In this document: piece by piece, positions 6,876 to 15,626 of the stretch
Position numbering within the stretch: the stretch's first letter is position 1
How the letters are laid out: each line of letters begins with the position of its first letter
Assembly (NCBI GenBank): GCA_005787585.1
Contig: SYAL01000017.1
Location: 1 to 64,000, forward strand
Reading direction: 5' to 3'
DNA: 64,000 bases
Source of the DNA: Bacteroidota bacterium
GTDB lineage: Bacteria; Bacteroidota; Bacteroidia; B-17B0; Aurantibacillaceae
Position numbers and translations under genes: made by a program
The notes under the pieces: model-generated
Databases searched by the model: none
What the model saw: the letters and a program-made list of their open reading frames with translations, nothing else
What the model was told of the DNA's origin: nothing

Positions 6876-7858
6876 ATTATCCCCATTTGGCCTGCAAAAA
6901 TAACAGCTAATCCCAGCAGAATTAGCGTTAAAATAGTATTTACTATTTTCTTTTGTTTTATATTGTATAAAAAGTCTCCAATAAAAAAACTTAATGGTAG
7001 TGCATAGGTTAAAATAATACTACAGCTATTTGCTCCATCGGAGAAAAATCCAAATGTGTTAAACAATATTACAAATAAGAATAGGAGCCTTATCCTTTGT
7101 TTTTTTATAGTGTTACCAAAATTTGTTAAAAAAGAGTTAACTATTGAAATTAGTAATAAGACAAATAATAAAAAAAATATTGGAAAGTAATATTCACTAA
7201 TTATCGGCCTATCTAAATTTTTAAAATAAAACGCAATAGCTTTAAATAAATACCACCTATTATAGCCACTTAAATAAGCCACACCCTCGTAAATAAATAG
7301 TGGTGCAAAAATACCAACAATAGCAATTGCCCATTCTCTCCAGTTAAAAGATCGTAAAATTATTAAGGTTATAAAAAATATAGGTAAACTAATTATACTC
7401 GATATTGTTATGAATGCTGAAAAGCTCAGACAGAATGCAGCTTCAAAAATTTGACTTAAAACGCTTTCTTGCCTATAAATTGAAATCAGTTTATAAATAG
7501 AAAATAAAATAAATATATTGGTAAATATTTGAGGTGTTATTTGTAAAGGATTAACCGAAATGATTGAAAGTAACAAGAATAAAAAAATCGGAAAACAATT
7601 ATTCTTTTCAACTATTTCTTGATTAACAGTAATAAAATTTATTAAAAAAACACCTACCCCAATAAATAAAAAATTTAAACTTAAAATAGCTGCTTTATTG
7701 CTAATTTTAGATACTAAATAGTTATAAAACAGGCCAGAATCATTATTATTTTGTAAGGAAACAGGAGAAAAATAAATTAAAAAAGCAGAAATTAAAAATA
7801 TTGCTATTAAAAAAAATAAACTTTCTCTTAATCCTTTATTTAATAATGATGCAAACAC
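6872..7858 (-). CDS. Polytopic membrane protein, DUF6427-like
   Basis: 328 residues with about eight to ten hydrophobic segments spread over the full length (for example 13-31, 57-80, 88-106, 145-175, 180-200, 222-245, 258-275, 300-325). No catalytic motif is seen. The pattern and the N-terminus (MFASLLNKGLRESLFFL) resemble the Bacteroidota-only family DUF6427, recalled from memory and so only moderately sure. It may be an inner-membrane glycosyltransferase-like or O-antigen-related protein, but nothing proves this. The tail overlaps gltX by four bases, convergently. The short gene at 7920 is divergent from it, with 61 bases between. Confidence 0.65.
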   Translation of the reverse strand: MFASLLNKGLRESLFFLIAIFLISAFLIYFSPVSLQNNNDSGLFYNYLVSKISNKAAILSLNFLFIGVGVFLINFITVNQEIVEKNNCFPIFLFLLLSIISVNPLQITPQIFTNIFILFSIYKLISIYRQESVLSQIFEAAFCLSFSAFITISSIISLPIFFITLIILRSFNWREWAIAIVGIFAPLFIYEGVAYLSGYNRWYLFKAIAFYFKNLDRPIISEYYFPIFFLLFVLLLISIVNSFLTNFGNTIKKQRIRLLFLFVILFNTFGFFSDGANSCSIILTYALPLSFFIGDFLYNIKQKKIVNTILTLILLGLAVIFAGQMGII

Positions 7859-7883
7859 AATTTTTTAATTATATATATATTTT

Positions 7884-7891
7884 TAAATTTG
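7884..7891 (+). promoter_or_regulatory. -7 promoter box for the 66-aa membrane protein
   Basis: TAAATTTG fits TAnnTTTG and lies 28 bases before the ATG at 7920. Confidence 0.5.
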
Positions 7892-7919
7892 TACTTGTAA
7901 ACTTACAAAAATTAAATAT

Positions 7920-8120
7920 ATGAAAATGCTAATGATAACCTGGACAGATATTTTTGAAGGAACTGGAGAATTTTTTCAATGGATTTTTAAAGGGATGCGT
8001 GTCTTAGGTCAAAGCCCAAATTTAATTATTTGGATAATGATAATTGGTATTCTTGCTTATTGGATTATACGTTTAAAGCGTTATAAAAAAGAATCGGCTC
8101 GAAACGGAACCGTCGAGTAA
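7920..8120 (+). CDS. Small membrane protein, DUF6341-like
   Basis: 66 residues. An amphipathic Trp/Phe-rich N-terminal part (WTDIFEGTGEFFQWIF) is followed by one strong transmembrane helix (LIIWIMIIGILAYWIIRL, about 35-52) and a basic tail. This layout matches a short Bacteroidota family I recall as DUF6341, which often lies near DUF6427 genes, as here. No function is known. Start chosen at the first of three in-frame ATGs (7920, 7926, 7932); a promoter box at 7884-7891 precedes it. It ends seven bases before the convergent aminotransferase gene. Confidence 0.65.
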   Translation: MKMLMITWTDIFEGTGEFFQWIFKGMRVLGQSPNLIIWIMIIGILAYWIIRLKRYKKESARNGTVE

Positions 8121-8127
8121 TTTTATT

Positions 8128-9279
8128 TTATAGTTGGCAAATAATTTCTGCGGCTTTTTCTAATGTTTCATCTTTTTTTGCAAAGCAAAATCTTAAAAGT
8201 TGATTGTCATTTTTTTGACTATAAAAAACAGATAAGGGAATTGTGGCTATTTTTTTTTCTCTAGTTAATCTGATGGCTATTTCTGTATCTGATTCTTGAC
8301 TAATATTTTTAAAATTCATAAGCTGAAAATATGTACCGCTTGTTTTTAAAGGAATTAGCCGAGAATTTTTTGTTAGTTTTAAAAAATAATCACGTTTCTG
8401 TTGATAGAATTGTTTTAAGTTATTATAGTTAGAGTTATTTTTTAAAAAATCTGCTAATGCCAATTGTAAAGGGTGATTTACGGCAAAAACTAAAAACTGA
8501 TGTACCTTTCTAAATTCATGCATTAATTCTTTTTGTGCCGCTACATAGCCAATTTTCCAGCCTGTGGCATGCACTGTTTTACCAAATGATGAAACAATAA
8601 TTGATTGTTGTTTAAGTAATTTACTACTAGCAACGCTATAATGTTTTAAGCCATCAAAAATCATATGTTCATAAACCTCATCACTTATTACGATGATATT
8701 TTTTCCAGAAACTAAATTTTCTAAATTTTGAATATCGTTTTTTGTAATTATTGTTCCGCTTGGATTATGCGGTGAATTAATGATAATTACCTTGGTTCGT
8801 TCGTTTATTTTATTTTTTACATCATCCCAATTAATTGAAAAATCATCATCTTTTAGTTGAGAATAAATCACAATACCACCATTTATTTCAATAGCAGGAG
8901 CATAACAATCGTAGGCCGGATCAAATACAATTACTTCATCATTAGTTTTTATAAAAGTAGTAATGGCGGTATATATTGCTTGCGTGGCACCAGCAGTAAT
9001 TGTTATTTCGGTATCAGGATGATAAATAGAATTATAACAAGTTTCGATGATTTCAGCAATTCGTTCTCTCAACTCTATAACACCTGGCATTGGTGCATAT
9101 TGATTAAAATTATTTTTAATATAGTGATTGGCCAAATTAATTAATTCTTTAGAGCAACCAAAATCTGGAAACCCTTGAGATAGATTAATGGCCTGATGCT
9201 CTTTTGCTAAAGCACTCATCGTTGCAAATATAGTAGTGCCAACCTTAGGAAGTTTTGAATGAAGTTGAATGTTTCTCAT
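8128..9279 (-). CDS. PLP-dependent aminotransferase, methionine/kynurenine aminotransferase type
   Basis: Fold-type I aminotransferase, 383 residues. NLSQGFPDF (32-40), the aromatic YAPMPG, NSPHNPSG (168-174) and SFGKTVHATGWKIGY with the PLP-lysine Lys234 are characteristic of the class I subgroup that includes E. coli YbdL (methionine aminotransferase) and kynurenine aminotransferases. The N-terminal SKLPKVGTTIFATMSALA is also typical of that subgroup. It probably transaminates methionine and aromatic amino acids, perhaps closing the methionine salvage pathway. It stands alone between convergent 7920 gene and tRNA-Cys. Start ATG 9277-9279. Confidence 0.9.
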   Translation of the reverse strand: MRNIQLHSKLPKVGTTIFATMSALAKEHQAINLSQGFPDFGCSKELINLANHYIKNNFNQYAPMPGVIELRERIAEIIETCYNSIYHPDTEITITAGATQAIYTAITTFIKTNDEVIVFDPAYDCYAPAIEINGGIVIYSQLKDDDFSINWDDVKNKINERTKVIIINSPHNPSGTIITKNDIQNLENLVSGKNIIVISDEVYEHMIFDGLKHYSVASSKLLKQQSIIVSSFGKTVHATGWKIGYVAAQKELMHEFRKVHQFLVFAVNHPLQLALADFLKNNSNYNNLKQFYQQKRDYFLKLTKNSRLIPLKTSGTYFQLMNFKNISQESDTEIAIRLTREKKIATIPLSVFYSQKNDNQLLRFCFAKKDETLEKAAEIICQL

Positions 9280-9398
9280 AATAATTTTAGCAAGTTCCTA
9301 AAAAAATCTTATTTTTGCTATCCGTTCTTAATAAATAATTAATTAAAGTATTTATTTGGCTTAAATATTTTTTTATTGTTAAAATTAGTCAATAAAAT

Positions 9399-9469
9399 TG
9401 TCCTGTGGCCGAGTGGCTAGGCTCAGCTCTGCAAAAGCTGCTACAGCGGTTCGAATCCGCTCGGGACCT
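9399..9469 (+). tRNA. tRNA-Cys (anticodon GCA)
   Basis: Anticodon arm CAGCT-CTGCAAA-AGCTG with GCA, T arm AGCGG-TTCGAAT-CCGCT, D arm GCC/GGC. The acceptor pairs GTCCTG with CGGGAC; the outermost pair is T1 against C72, a mismatch, and the discriminator is T73 as CysRS requires. CCA is not encoded. Confidence 0.93.
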
Positions 9470-9471
9470 CT

Positions 9472-9508
9472 AAAAGTCCTGAAAGAAATTAACTTTCAGG
9501 ACTTTTTA
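9472..9508 (+). terminator. Terminator behind tRNA-Cys
   Basis: Perfect stem AAAAGTCCTGAAAG (9472-9485) with CTTTCAGGACTTTT (9493-9506), seven-base loop, then T-rich tail. The A-tract on the other side lets it also serve the minus-strand gene ending at 9532. Confidence 0.9.
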
Positions 9509-9531
9509 TTTAATCCTACTTGATGAGATTT

Positions 9532-10167
9532 TTAAAATGTATTTATAATAAAAGAAATACGATTTCTTCTTATAGATTCGAATGAATTAGCAAGTGAATT
9601 AGTATCAGTTATTTTTTGATTAAACACATTTAAACCTAATGAATATCTCATTTCAATCATTCGTGTTTTTTTACCTATTTTAATACGATATCCAAGGCCA
9701 GTATCGAATGCCCCATAGCTTTTACTAAATAATTCATCTTGATTTTTACTCAAATCAGCTAATTTATAACCGCCTTTTAACCCCAATATAAGGGCTAATC
9801 CATGAAATTTACTAAAATTAGAAATAACTGCTTGAAAAGGTACTTCAACATTTAAAGAAGGAAATTTAGTAGTCATTGACTGTCCATTAGGTAATGTGTA
9901 ATCTAATTGTCCCATAGATACATTAAAAACTAATTGAGGTCTTAATATAACTAAATTAGCTAGTTTAATATTTAAGGGAATTCCTAAACTAAAGCCACCT
10001 GATTTTTCTATTGCAAATTTTTGAGTAACACTTTTAATTGAATCTACATTAACTCTGGTATTTAAGAAGTTATAATCTAAACTAACATTCCAGCCAAAAA
10101 TAGATTGAGCTTTAAAAAACTGAGCAGTAAAACTGATTAAAAACAAGAGAAATAATATTTTTTTCAT
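9532..10167 (-). CDS. Outer membrane beta-barrel protein, PorT-like
   Basis: 211 residues with a signal peptide (MKKILFLLFLISFTAQFFKAQS) and alternating hydrophobic/polar strands to the very end (RRNRISFIINTF, C-terminal Phe), which is how outer membrane barrels of this phylum finish. Length and the repeated G-x-L/I patterns (GLALILGLKGGYKL, GLGYRIKIGKK) fit the small porin-like/PorT family of about eight strands. No ligand is known. It stands alone; the tRNA-Cys terminator at 9472-9508 may also end its transcript. Whether it is the PorT component of type IX secretion is not provable from the sequence, so I give no gene symbol. Confidence 0.78.
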   Translation of the reverse strand: MKKILFLLFLISFTAQFFKAQSIFGWNVSLDYNFLNTRVNVDSIKSVTQKFAIEKSGGFSLGIPLNIKLANLVILRPQLVFNVSMGQLDYTLPNGQSMTTKFPSLNVEVPFQAVISNFSKFHGLALILGLKGGYKLADLSKNQDELFSKSYGAFDTGLGYRIKIGKKTRMIEMRYSLGLNVFNQKITDTNSLANSFESIRRNRISFIINTF

Positions 10168-10324
10168 ATTTTTTTAAAGAAATAGTTTACATAAATTTAA
10201 TTATTAAAATTTTAAAAAAAGCAATTAATTTTTGTTACATGGTATTAAATTCAAATTTACTATAAATTATAGCAATTTATAACTTCAGTATATAGTAATT
10301 TTACATTTACAAATTTTATCTAAC

Positions 10325-10765
10325 TTGCCTTATTTTAATACAAATACACTTGATATTTATTTTGCATTAACAGAAACTGAATTAGAAGTACAAACACTTT
10401 CATTTAGTATTAGTGCAGGGTTTCCATCACCTGCTTTAGATTTTGTGGATCTTAGTATCGATCTTAATAAACATCTTATTAAACATCCAGCTGCTACTTT
10501 TTATGGACGAGTAAAAGGAGAATCGATGAAAAATGTAGGAATTTATGATGGAGATTTATTAGTAATTGATAAAAGTATTAAACCTGTTCATGGTAAAATA
10601 GCAGTTTGTTATATTAACGGAGAATTTACGCTTAAACAAATTAAGTTAGATGGTAAAGAATATTGGCTAATGCCTGCAAACGAAAAATATTCTCCAATTA
10701 AAATAGACGAGCATACCGAATTGAATATTTGGGGAGTTGTTACTTATTCCATAAAAGCTTTTTAA
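10325..10765 (+). CDS. umuD: UmuD-like S24 peptidase, SOS-regulated subunit of translesion polymerase V
   Basis: Self-cleaving partner of UmuC. The 146 residues have cleavage site Ala31-Gly32 (SISAGFPSPALD), nucleophile Ser67 in VKGESM, and general base Lys104 in NGEFTLKQIKL; the 37-residue spacing from Ser to Lys equals that of E. coli UmuD. The start is TTG at 10325: the next in-frame ATG lies at about residue 68, past the cleavage site and active Ser, so a non-ATG start is needed. The stop overlaps the ATG of umuC (TAATG), indicating translational coupling. SOS control is inferred from the family; I could not identify a LexA box with confidence. Confidence 0.93.
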   Translation: MPYFNTNTLDIYFALTETELEVQTLSFSISAGFPSPALDFVDLSIDLNKHLIKHPAATFYGRVKGESMKNVGIYDGDLLVIDKSIKPVHGKIAVCYINGEFTLKQIKLDGKEYWLMPANEKYSPIKIDEHTELNIWGVVTYSIKAF

Positions 10766-12027
10766 TGTTTGCTTTAATTGATTGTAATAATTTTTATGCC
10801 TCTTGTGAACGGTTATTTCGGCCAGAGTTAGTTAGTCAAGCGATTGTAGTATTATCAAATAACGATGGTTGTGTTATTGCTAGAAGTAACGAAGCAAAAG
10901 CCATAGGTATTCCTATGGGAGCAGCTGCTTTTGAGTACGATGCTATATTTAAGAAAAACAATGTTTATGTATTCTCTGCTAATTTTGCATTGTACGGAGA
11001 TATGAGTAAACGAGTGATGGATGTATTATCTGATTTTAGTCCAGATATGGAGATTTATAGCATTGACGAAGCTTTTCTAAAACTTAAGGGATACGATCGC
11101 TATAACATGGAAGAATTTGGTAAACAAATATATCAAAAAGTAATTCAATGGACTGGTATACCTGTTAGTGTTGGTATTGCATCTACAAAAGCTTTAGCAA
11201 AAGTGGCTAATCGTATTGCTAAAAAATATCCTCAACAAACTAAAAATGTATTTGTAATGGATACAGATGTTAAACGTATAAAAGCTTTAAGGTGGTTAAA
11301 AGTAGAAGATATTTGGGGTATTGGTAGGCAACATGCTAAAAAACTTAATTCTATTAATATAAAAACTGCTTATGATTTTACTCAAGTAGATAATGCTTGG
11401 ATAAAAAAAAACTTAGCTATTGTTGGATTAAGATTAAAATTAGATTTAATGGGGATAGCCACTTTAGATTTAGAACAGATTCGAGAAAAAAAAATAATTG
11501 CTACCACTCGTTCTTTTGATATTAATTATAAAGAATTTCATGAATTAGAAGAACGCGTAGTATCATTTGCTGTTTATTGTGCCGAAAAACTTCGAAAACA
11601 AAACAGCTGTTGCAACTCTTTGTTGGTATATATTCATAGCAATCGTTATCGGCAAGATTTGCCTCAATACAGCAGAAGCATCACTATAAAATTGCCCTAT
11701 CCTACCAACTCTAGTATCGAAATTTCTAAATTTGCCTCACAAGGTTTAAAATATATTTTCAAAGCAGGTTATCAGTATAAAAAAGCAGGTGTAATAATTA
11801 TGGACTTTATTCCAAAAAGTGAGGTACAGTTAACTTTTTTTGAAAATAGCAACCCTCGTCATGTACTATTGATGAAAGCGATGGACAAATTAAATACTAA
11901 TTTTGGCCAACAAAAAATTAAATTAGGTTCGCAGGATATTAAACGAGTTTGGAAAATGAAGCAAGAAAAACTATCTCCACGTTATACCACTAAATTAAAT
12001 GACATTATAACTATTCATGTGAATTGA
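10765..12027 (+). CDS. umuC: UmuC-like Y-family DNA polymerase V catalytic subunit
   Basis: Error-prone translesion polymerase. I start it at the ATG 10765-10767 overlapping the umuD stop (420 aa), giving the standard N-terminus MFALIDCNNFYASCERLF with metal ligand Asp6; IYSIDEAFLKL holds Asp101-Glu102. Finger residues SNNDGCVIARSNEAK, helix-hairpin-helix thumb near 180-220, little-finger domain beyond 240, and the UmuC C-terminal tail region (about 370-420) are all present. Full length for the family. Forms UmuD'2C with the upstream gene product. Transcribed alone with umuD; an AT-rich gap without clear terminator follows. Confidence 0.96.
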   Translation: MFALIDCNNFYASCERLFRPELVSQAIVVLSNNDGCVIARSNEAKAIGIPMGAAAFEYDAIFKKNNVYVFSANFALYGDMSKRVMDVLSDFSPDMEIYSIDEAFLKLKGYDRYNMEEFGKQIYQKVIQWTGIPVSVGIASTKALAKVANRIAKKYPQQTKNVFVMDTDVKRIKALRWLKVEDIWGIGRQHAKKLNSINIKTAYDFTQVDNAWIKKNLAIVGLRLKLDLMGIATLDLEQIREKKIIATTRSFDINYKEFHELEERVVSFAVYCAEKLRKQNSCCNSLLVYIHSNRYRQDLPQYSRSITIKLPYPTNSSIEISKFASQGLKYIFKAGYQYKKAGVIIMDFIPKSEVQLTFFENSNPRHVLLMKAMDKLNTNFGQQKIKLGSQDIKRVWKMKQEKLSPRYTTKLNDIITIHVN

Positions 12028-12117
12028 AAAAGAAAATATAAAAAAGCAATCAATTTTTTATTTTTCTTCTTGGAAGTAAGTTGAAGCTGATTTTTTCTCA
12101 AATAAAATATTTTAAAA

Positions 12118-12771
12118 TTAGTCTCTCTCGTCGTTTATCTGATCAGATTTAAACCCTTTTGTATCGAAAATAAATAATTTGTCTGCCAAATCTGAATTTG
12201 TTTTTAAACTTTTGATGTCATATACTTGAGTCCCTCCATCCTTCATCAGCATTATTAACTGAATCATTTGTTTTTTTATTTTATCAATAGATAATTTAAC
12301 GGTATGAAATTTTTTCTTTTCTGGCTTAATGGCAGGAAATAAATTAATGACCGAACAATTAACTAAACCAATTTTTTTTTCTGAATCGTAAGTGTATTTG
12401 TAACCTGTTTCGTACATATTAAAAATTTTACTAGGATTTTGTTCATCACTTATGGGATCAAAGGTTTTTATAGTTACCTCTTTAGCATCTTTATTGTAAT
12501 TCCACAAAGTAACACCATCACAAACTATTGAAGTACCCGGTATTTCTAATCGAAATTTTTGTCCTTTAACTTGTATTTTCCATATTTGCGGTTTCTCAAT
12601 TAGTTTCTTTTCTTTGTTATACATTGTAAATACCACCTCGGCTATTATAGTTTTATAAGTTTTGTTAGTTTTACTTAAGTCATCTAATATGAGTTTAGCT
12701 TTAGGGTCTTGATCTTGAGAGACCGCGATTAAAAAACAGAAGGTAAAAAAAAAGAAAATTATTTTTTTCAT
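12118..12771 (-). CDS. LolA-like outer membrane lipoprotein carrier protein
   Basis: Periplasmic chaperone fold that moves lipoproteins from the inner to the outer membrane. 217 residues with a signal peptide (MKKIIFFFFTFCFLIAVSQ) and the LolA half-barrel pattern: AKLILDDLSKTNKTYKTIIAEVVFTMYNK, then GQKFRLEIPGTSIVCDGVTLWNYN, which is the conserved strand pair of the family. It follows ftsK on the minus strand (105 bases after), an order common in Bacteroidota. It has its own -7 box at 12804-12811, 32 bases before the ATG. The C-terminal 20 residues (FDTKGFKSDQINDERD) are charged. Function by family; specificity towards a particular lipoprotein set is unknown. Confidence 0.85.
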   Translation of the reverse strand: MKKIIFFFFTFCFLIAVSQDQDPKAKLILDDLSKTNKTYKTIIAEVVFTMYNKEKKLIEKPQIWKIQVKGQKFRLEIPGTSIVCDGVTLWNYNKDAKEVTIKTFDPISDEQNPSKIFNMYETGYKYTYDSEKKIGLVNCSVINLFPAIKPEKKKFHTVKLSIDKIKKQMIQLIMLMKDGGTQVYDIKSLKTNSDLADKLFIFDTKGFKSDQINDERD

Positions 12772-12803
12772 GATTTATTTTTATAATTATATTTTTTGAT
12801 AAA

Positions 12804-12811
12804 CAAATGTA
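12804..12811 (-). promoter_or_regulatory. -7 promoter box of the lolA-like gene
   Basis: The minus strand reads TACATTTG, an exact TAnnTTTG match, 32 bases before the ATG at 12771. Confidence 0.55.
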
Positions 12812-12876
12812 TAAAAGGGTTACGAATTAAATATTAATTTAAATTTTGCATAATTTTAAATAATCTAAAAAATATT

Positions 12877-15495
12877 TTATTTACTCTTTATTTTTTTAAT
12901 AATTTCCTCGAGCTGGGTCATATCTTTTACTAATACCTCTCTTGCTTTACTACCTTCAAAAGGGCCAATAAATCCAGCGGCTTCTAACTGATCGACAATC
13001 CTTCCGGCACGATTATAACCTAATTTTAATTTACGTTGTAAGAAAGAAGCACTACCTTGTTGAAAATTAACAACTAATTTTGCTGCCTCATCAAACATCT
13101 TATCTCGTTCGCTTAAATCTACTTCTTCTTTTCCATCACTTCCGTCTTCGCCAACATATTCAGGAAGCATAAATGCACTTGGATAGGCTCTTTGGTTACC
13201 AATAAAGTCAGTTATTTTTTCAACTTCAGGCGTATCTACGAATGCGCATTGAATACGAATTAAATCATTACCAGTACTTAATAACATATCACCACGACCA
13301 ATTAACTGGTCGGCACCACCTGAATCTAAAATAGTACGACTATCTATTTTACTAGTTACTCTAAAAGCTATTCGAGCAGGAAAATTAGCTTTTATGGTAC
13401 CGGTAATAATATTTACAGAAGGGCGTTGAGTTGCAATAATTAAATGAATGCCAATAGCTCTTGCTAATTGAGCTAAACGAGCAATAGGAGTTTCTACTTC
13501 CTTACCCGCAGTCATAATTAAATCTGCAAATTCATCTACTACCAAAACTATATATGGTAAATATTTATGCCCATCGTTTGGATTTAATTTACGATTAACA
13601 AATTTTACATTGTATTCTTTTATATTACGCACTTGAGCATCTTCTAAAAGAGCATAGCGATTATCCATTTCAATACAAAGAGAGTTAAGTGTATGAACTA
13701 CTTTGGTATTATCTGTAATAATGGCATCTTCTGCATTTGGTAGTTTGGCTAAAAAGTGACGCTCTATTTTTTTAAATAAAGTTAACTCTACTTTTTTAGG
13801 ATCAACTAGAACAAATTTAACTTGTGATGGATGTTTTTTGTATAATAAAGAAATGAGTACGGCGTTTAAACCTACCGACTTGCCTTGGCCAGTTGCACCT
13901 GCCATAAGCAAGTGGGGCATTTTTGATAAGTCGGTAATAAAAATTTCGTTACTAATTGTTTTACCTAAAGCGATAGGTAATTCAAAAGTTGAATTATTAA
14001 ATTTTTCAGAAGCTAGAATATTTTTCATTGGAACCATTTCTGGATTTTGATTTGGTACTTCAATACCAATCGTACCTTTACCAGGAATAGGTGCAATAAT
14101 GCGAATGCCCAATGCAGCCAAACTCAAAGCAATATCGTCTTCTAAATTTTTAATCTTACTAATTCGAACACCAGCTGCAGGAACTATCTCATATAAGGTA
14201 ACAGTTGGGCCAACGGTAGCCATAATTTTTTCGATTTCAATACCAAAATTTCTTAAGGTATTTACAATTTTATTTTTATTGTCGACTAATTCTTCTTGAG
14301 TTACTTTGCCTTTTCCGTCTCCATAATCATTTAACAAATCAAATGATGGAAATTTATAAGATCCTAAATCAAGTGTAGGGTCGAATTCTCCGAGTTGTTC
14401 TACTAATTTAGACGCTTTATTTTCATCATCTAATACATCTGGTTCTGCCAATGGTGTTTCAATTTCAAATGATGGTTCTTTAGGTTTATTTGAAACATTA
14501 AGCCCATCCTTAGTTTCTAAAACTTCAAAATCTAAAGTATTATCCTTTGAGGGTATTTCATTTAATTCATTTTTATTTTCTGTATTTTTTGAAATGATTT
14601 CAAAATTTAATAATGCAGATTCTTCTTCGGATGTTAAATTTAATTCTTTGGCCTCATTAAATGAGGAATTATAAATTAAATCATCTTTCTTTTCATCATT
14701 TTTTATTTCAAGTTCATCTTCAATTTGTTTGTCGTTTTCAATTATTTTTTTTGTTGGCCATTTGAAAGATAAATTAATTGTAATAACCAAAAATAGCAAC
14801 ATTGAAAAAATATACAAGATAATTAAGCCCACATTGCCAAAATAATTAGAAATTTGCTCGTTCATAAAATAGCCAAAACAACCTCCAGAAACATGTAATT
14901 TATCAGGAAACATTTTTGCTAAAACTAAAGAAAGCCAAACCATGGTAAATAAGCACTTAGCATTAAAAGCGCTAACATTAATTATTTGACGTTGAAATAA
15001 TTTTCGAATACCAAATACAAATAAAATAGGTATTAAAATAAAGGTAGCTAATCCAAAAGTTCTGTAAATAATTAAATAAGAGGTAAGGGCGCCAATTTTT
15101 CCTAACCAATTTTGTACTTTGATATCGGGTGAAAAAAGATTGGTAATAGAACCTAAAACTTTATCTTGATCAATTTCCCAAGTAGTTAAATATGAAACAA
15201 AGGCAATGAATAGGAATAAAGAAATTAATATCAGAAATAATCCTATTGTTTTTTGTGTTTGCTCGTTTTTATAAAATGAAATGAATTGCTCCCATCGCTC
15301 AATAAAAGAAACTTTGTTTTCTAATTTAGGAACTTTATCAGATACTTTTGGTGCGGGTTTAGATTTTATTTTTTTCTCATTTGACTTTTTTTCATAGTCT
15401 TCAATGTCATTTTTATGATTTGTGGATAGTTCGTTTTCTTCAACAGAGACTTTCGGACTGTTTTCTCTAAATTTATTCGTTTTCTCTGAATTCAT
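12877..15495 (-). CDS. ftsK: DNA translocase FtsK/SpoIIIE
   Basis: Septum-located motor that pumps chromosome ends and activates dimer resolution. 872 residues. The N-terminus (1-75) is Lys/Glu-rich; four transmembrane segments lie near 83-103, 135-165, 180-196 and 222-243; an Asn/Glu/Lys-rich linker covers about 250-370. The motor starts near 400 and has Walker A GATGQGKS (533-540) and Walker B IVLVVDEFADL (649-659). ATQRPSVNIITG is the conserved sensor stretch. The C-terminal winged-helix gamma domain (about 800-860, SASFLQRKLKLGYNRAGRIVDQLEAAGFIG) would read KOPS-like sites. It is followed by the lolA-like gene. Start ATG 15493-15495. Confidence 0.97.
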   Translation of the reverse strand: MNSEKTNKFRENSPKVSVEENELSTNHKNDIEDYEKKSNEKKIKSKPAPKVSDKVPKLENKVSFIERWEQFISFYKNEQTQKTIGLFLILISLFLFIAFVSYLTTWEIDQDKVLGSITNLFSPDIKVQNWLGKIGALTSYLIIYRTFGLATFILIPILFVFGIRKLFQRQIINVSAFNAKCLFTMVWLSLVLAKMFPDKLHVSGGCFGYFMNEQISNYFGNVGLIILYIFSMLLFLVITINLSFKWPTKKIIENDKQIEDELEIKNDEKKDDLIYNSSFNEAKELNLTSEEESALLNFEIISKNTENKNELNEIPSKDNTLDFEVLETKDGLNVSNKPKEPSFEIETPLAEPDVLDDENKASKLVEQLGEFDPTLDLGSYKFPSFDLLNDYGDGKGKVTQEELVDNKNKIVNTLRNFGIEIEKIMATVGPTVTLYEIVPAAGVRISKIKNLEDDIALSLAALGIRIIAPIPGKGTIGIEVPNQNPEMVPMKNILASEKFNNSTFELPIALGKTISNEIFITDLSKMPHLLMAGATGQGKSVGLNAVLISLLYKKHPSQVKFVLVDPKKVELTLFKKIERHFLAKLPNAEDAIITDNTKVVHTLNSLCIEMDNRYALLEDAQVRNIKEYNVKFVNRKLNPNDGHKYLPYIVLVVDEFADLIMTAGKEVETPIARLAQLARAIGIHLIIATQRPSVNIITGTIKANFPARIAFRVTSKIDSRTILDSGGADQLIGRGDMLLSTGNDLIRIQCAFVDTPEVEKITDFIGNQRAYPSAFMLPEYVGEDGSDGKEEVDLSERDKMFDEAAKLVVNFQQGSASFLQRKLKLGYNRAGRIVDQLEAAGFIGPFEGSKAREVLVKDMTQLEEIIKKIKSK

Positions 15496-15626
15496 TATCT
15501 TTTAAAAGTAATTGAAATCAATAAATCTTTAAGTTGGAGGTTTCCAATGTTTTAAACTATAAATTGTTAATCAAAAAAACTTACTTTTACAGTAAATTAA
15601 TTAATAAATCTAAAATTATAAAGTAC

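Noticed and set aside
8857-9144. 95-codon plus-strand frame inside the aminotransferase
   Set aside because: It is antisense to a well-supported gene, has no family resemblance and odd composition.
9399-9469. tRNA-Cys as a pseudogene because of T1-C72
   Set aside because: All other arms pair, the discriminator is the required T73, and a strong terminator follows; one outer mismatch is tolerable.
15534-15626. Longer start of the CocE-type hydrolase
   Set aside because: The added 31 residues would hide the signal peptide that begins at the ATG 15627.
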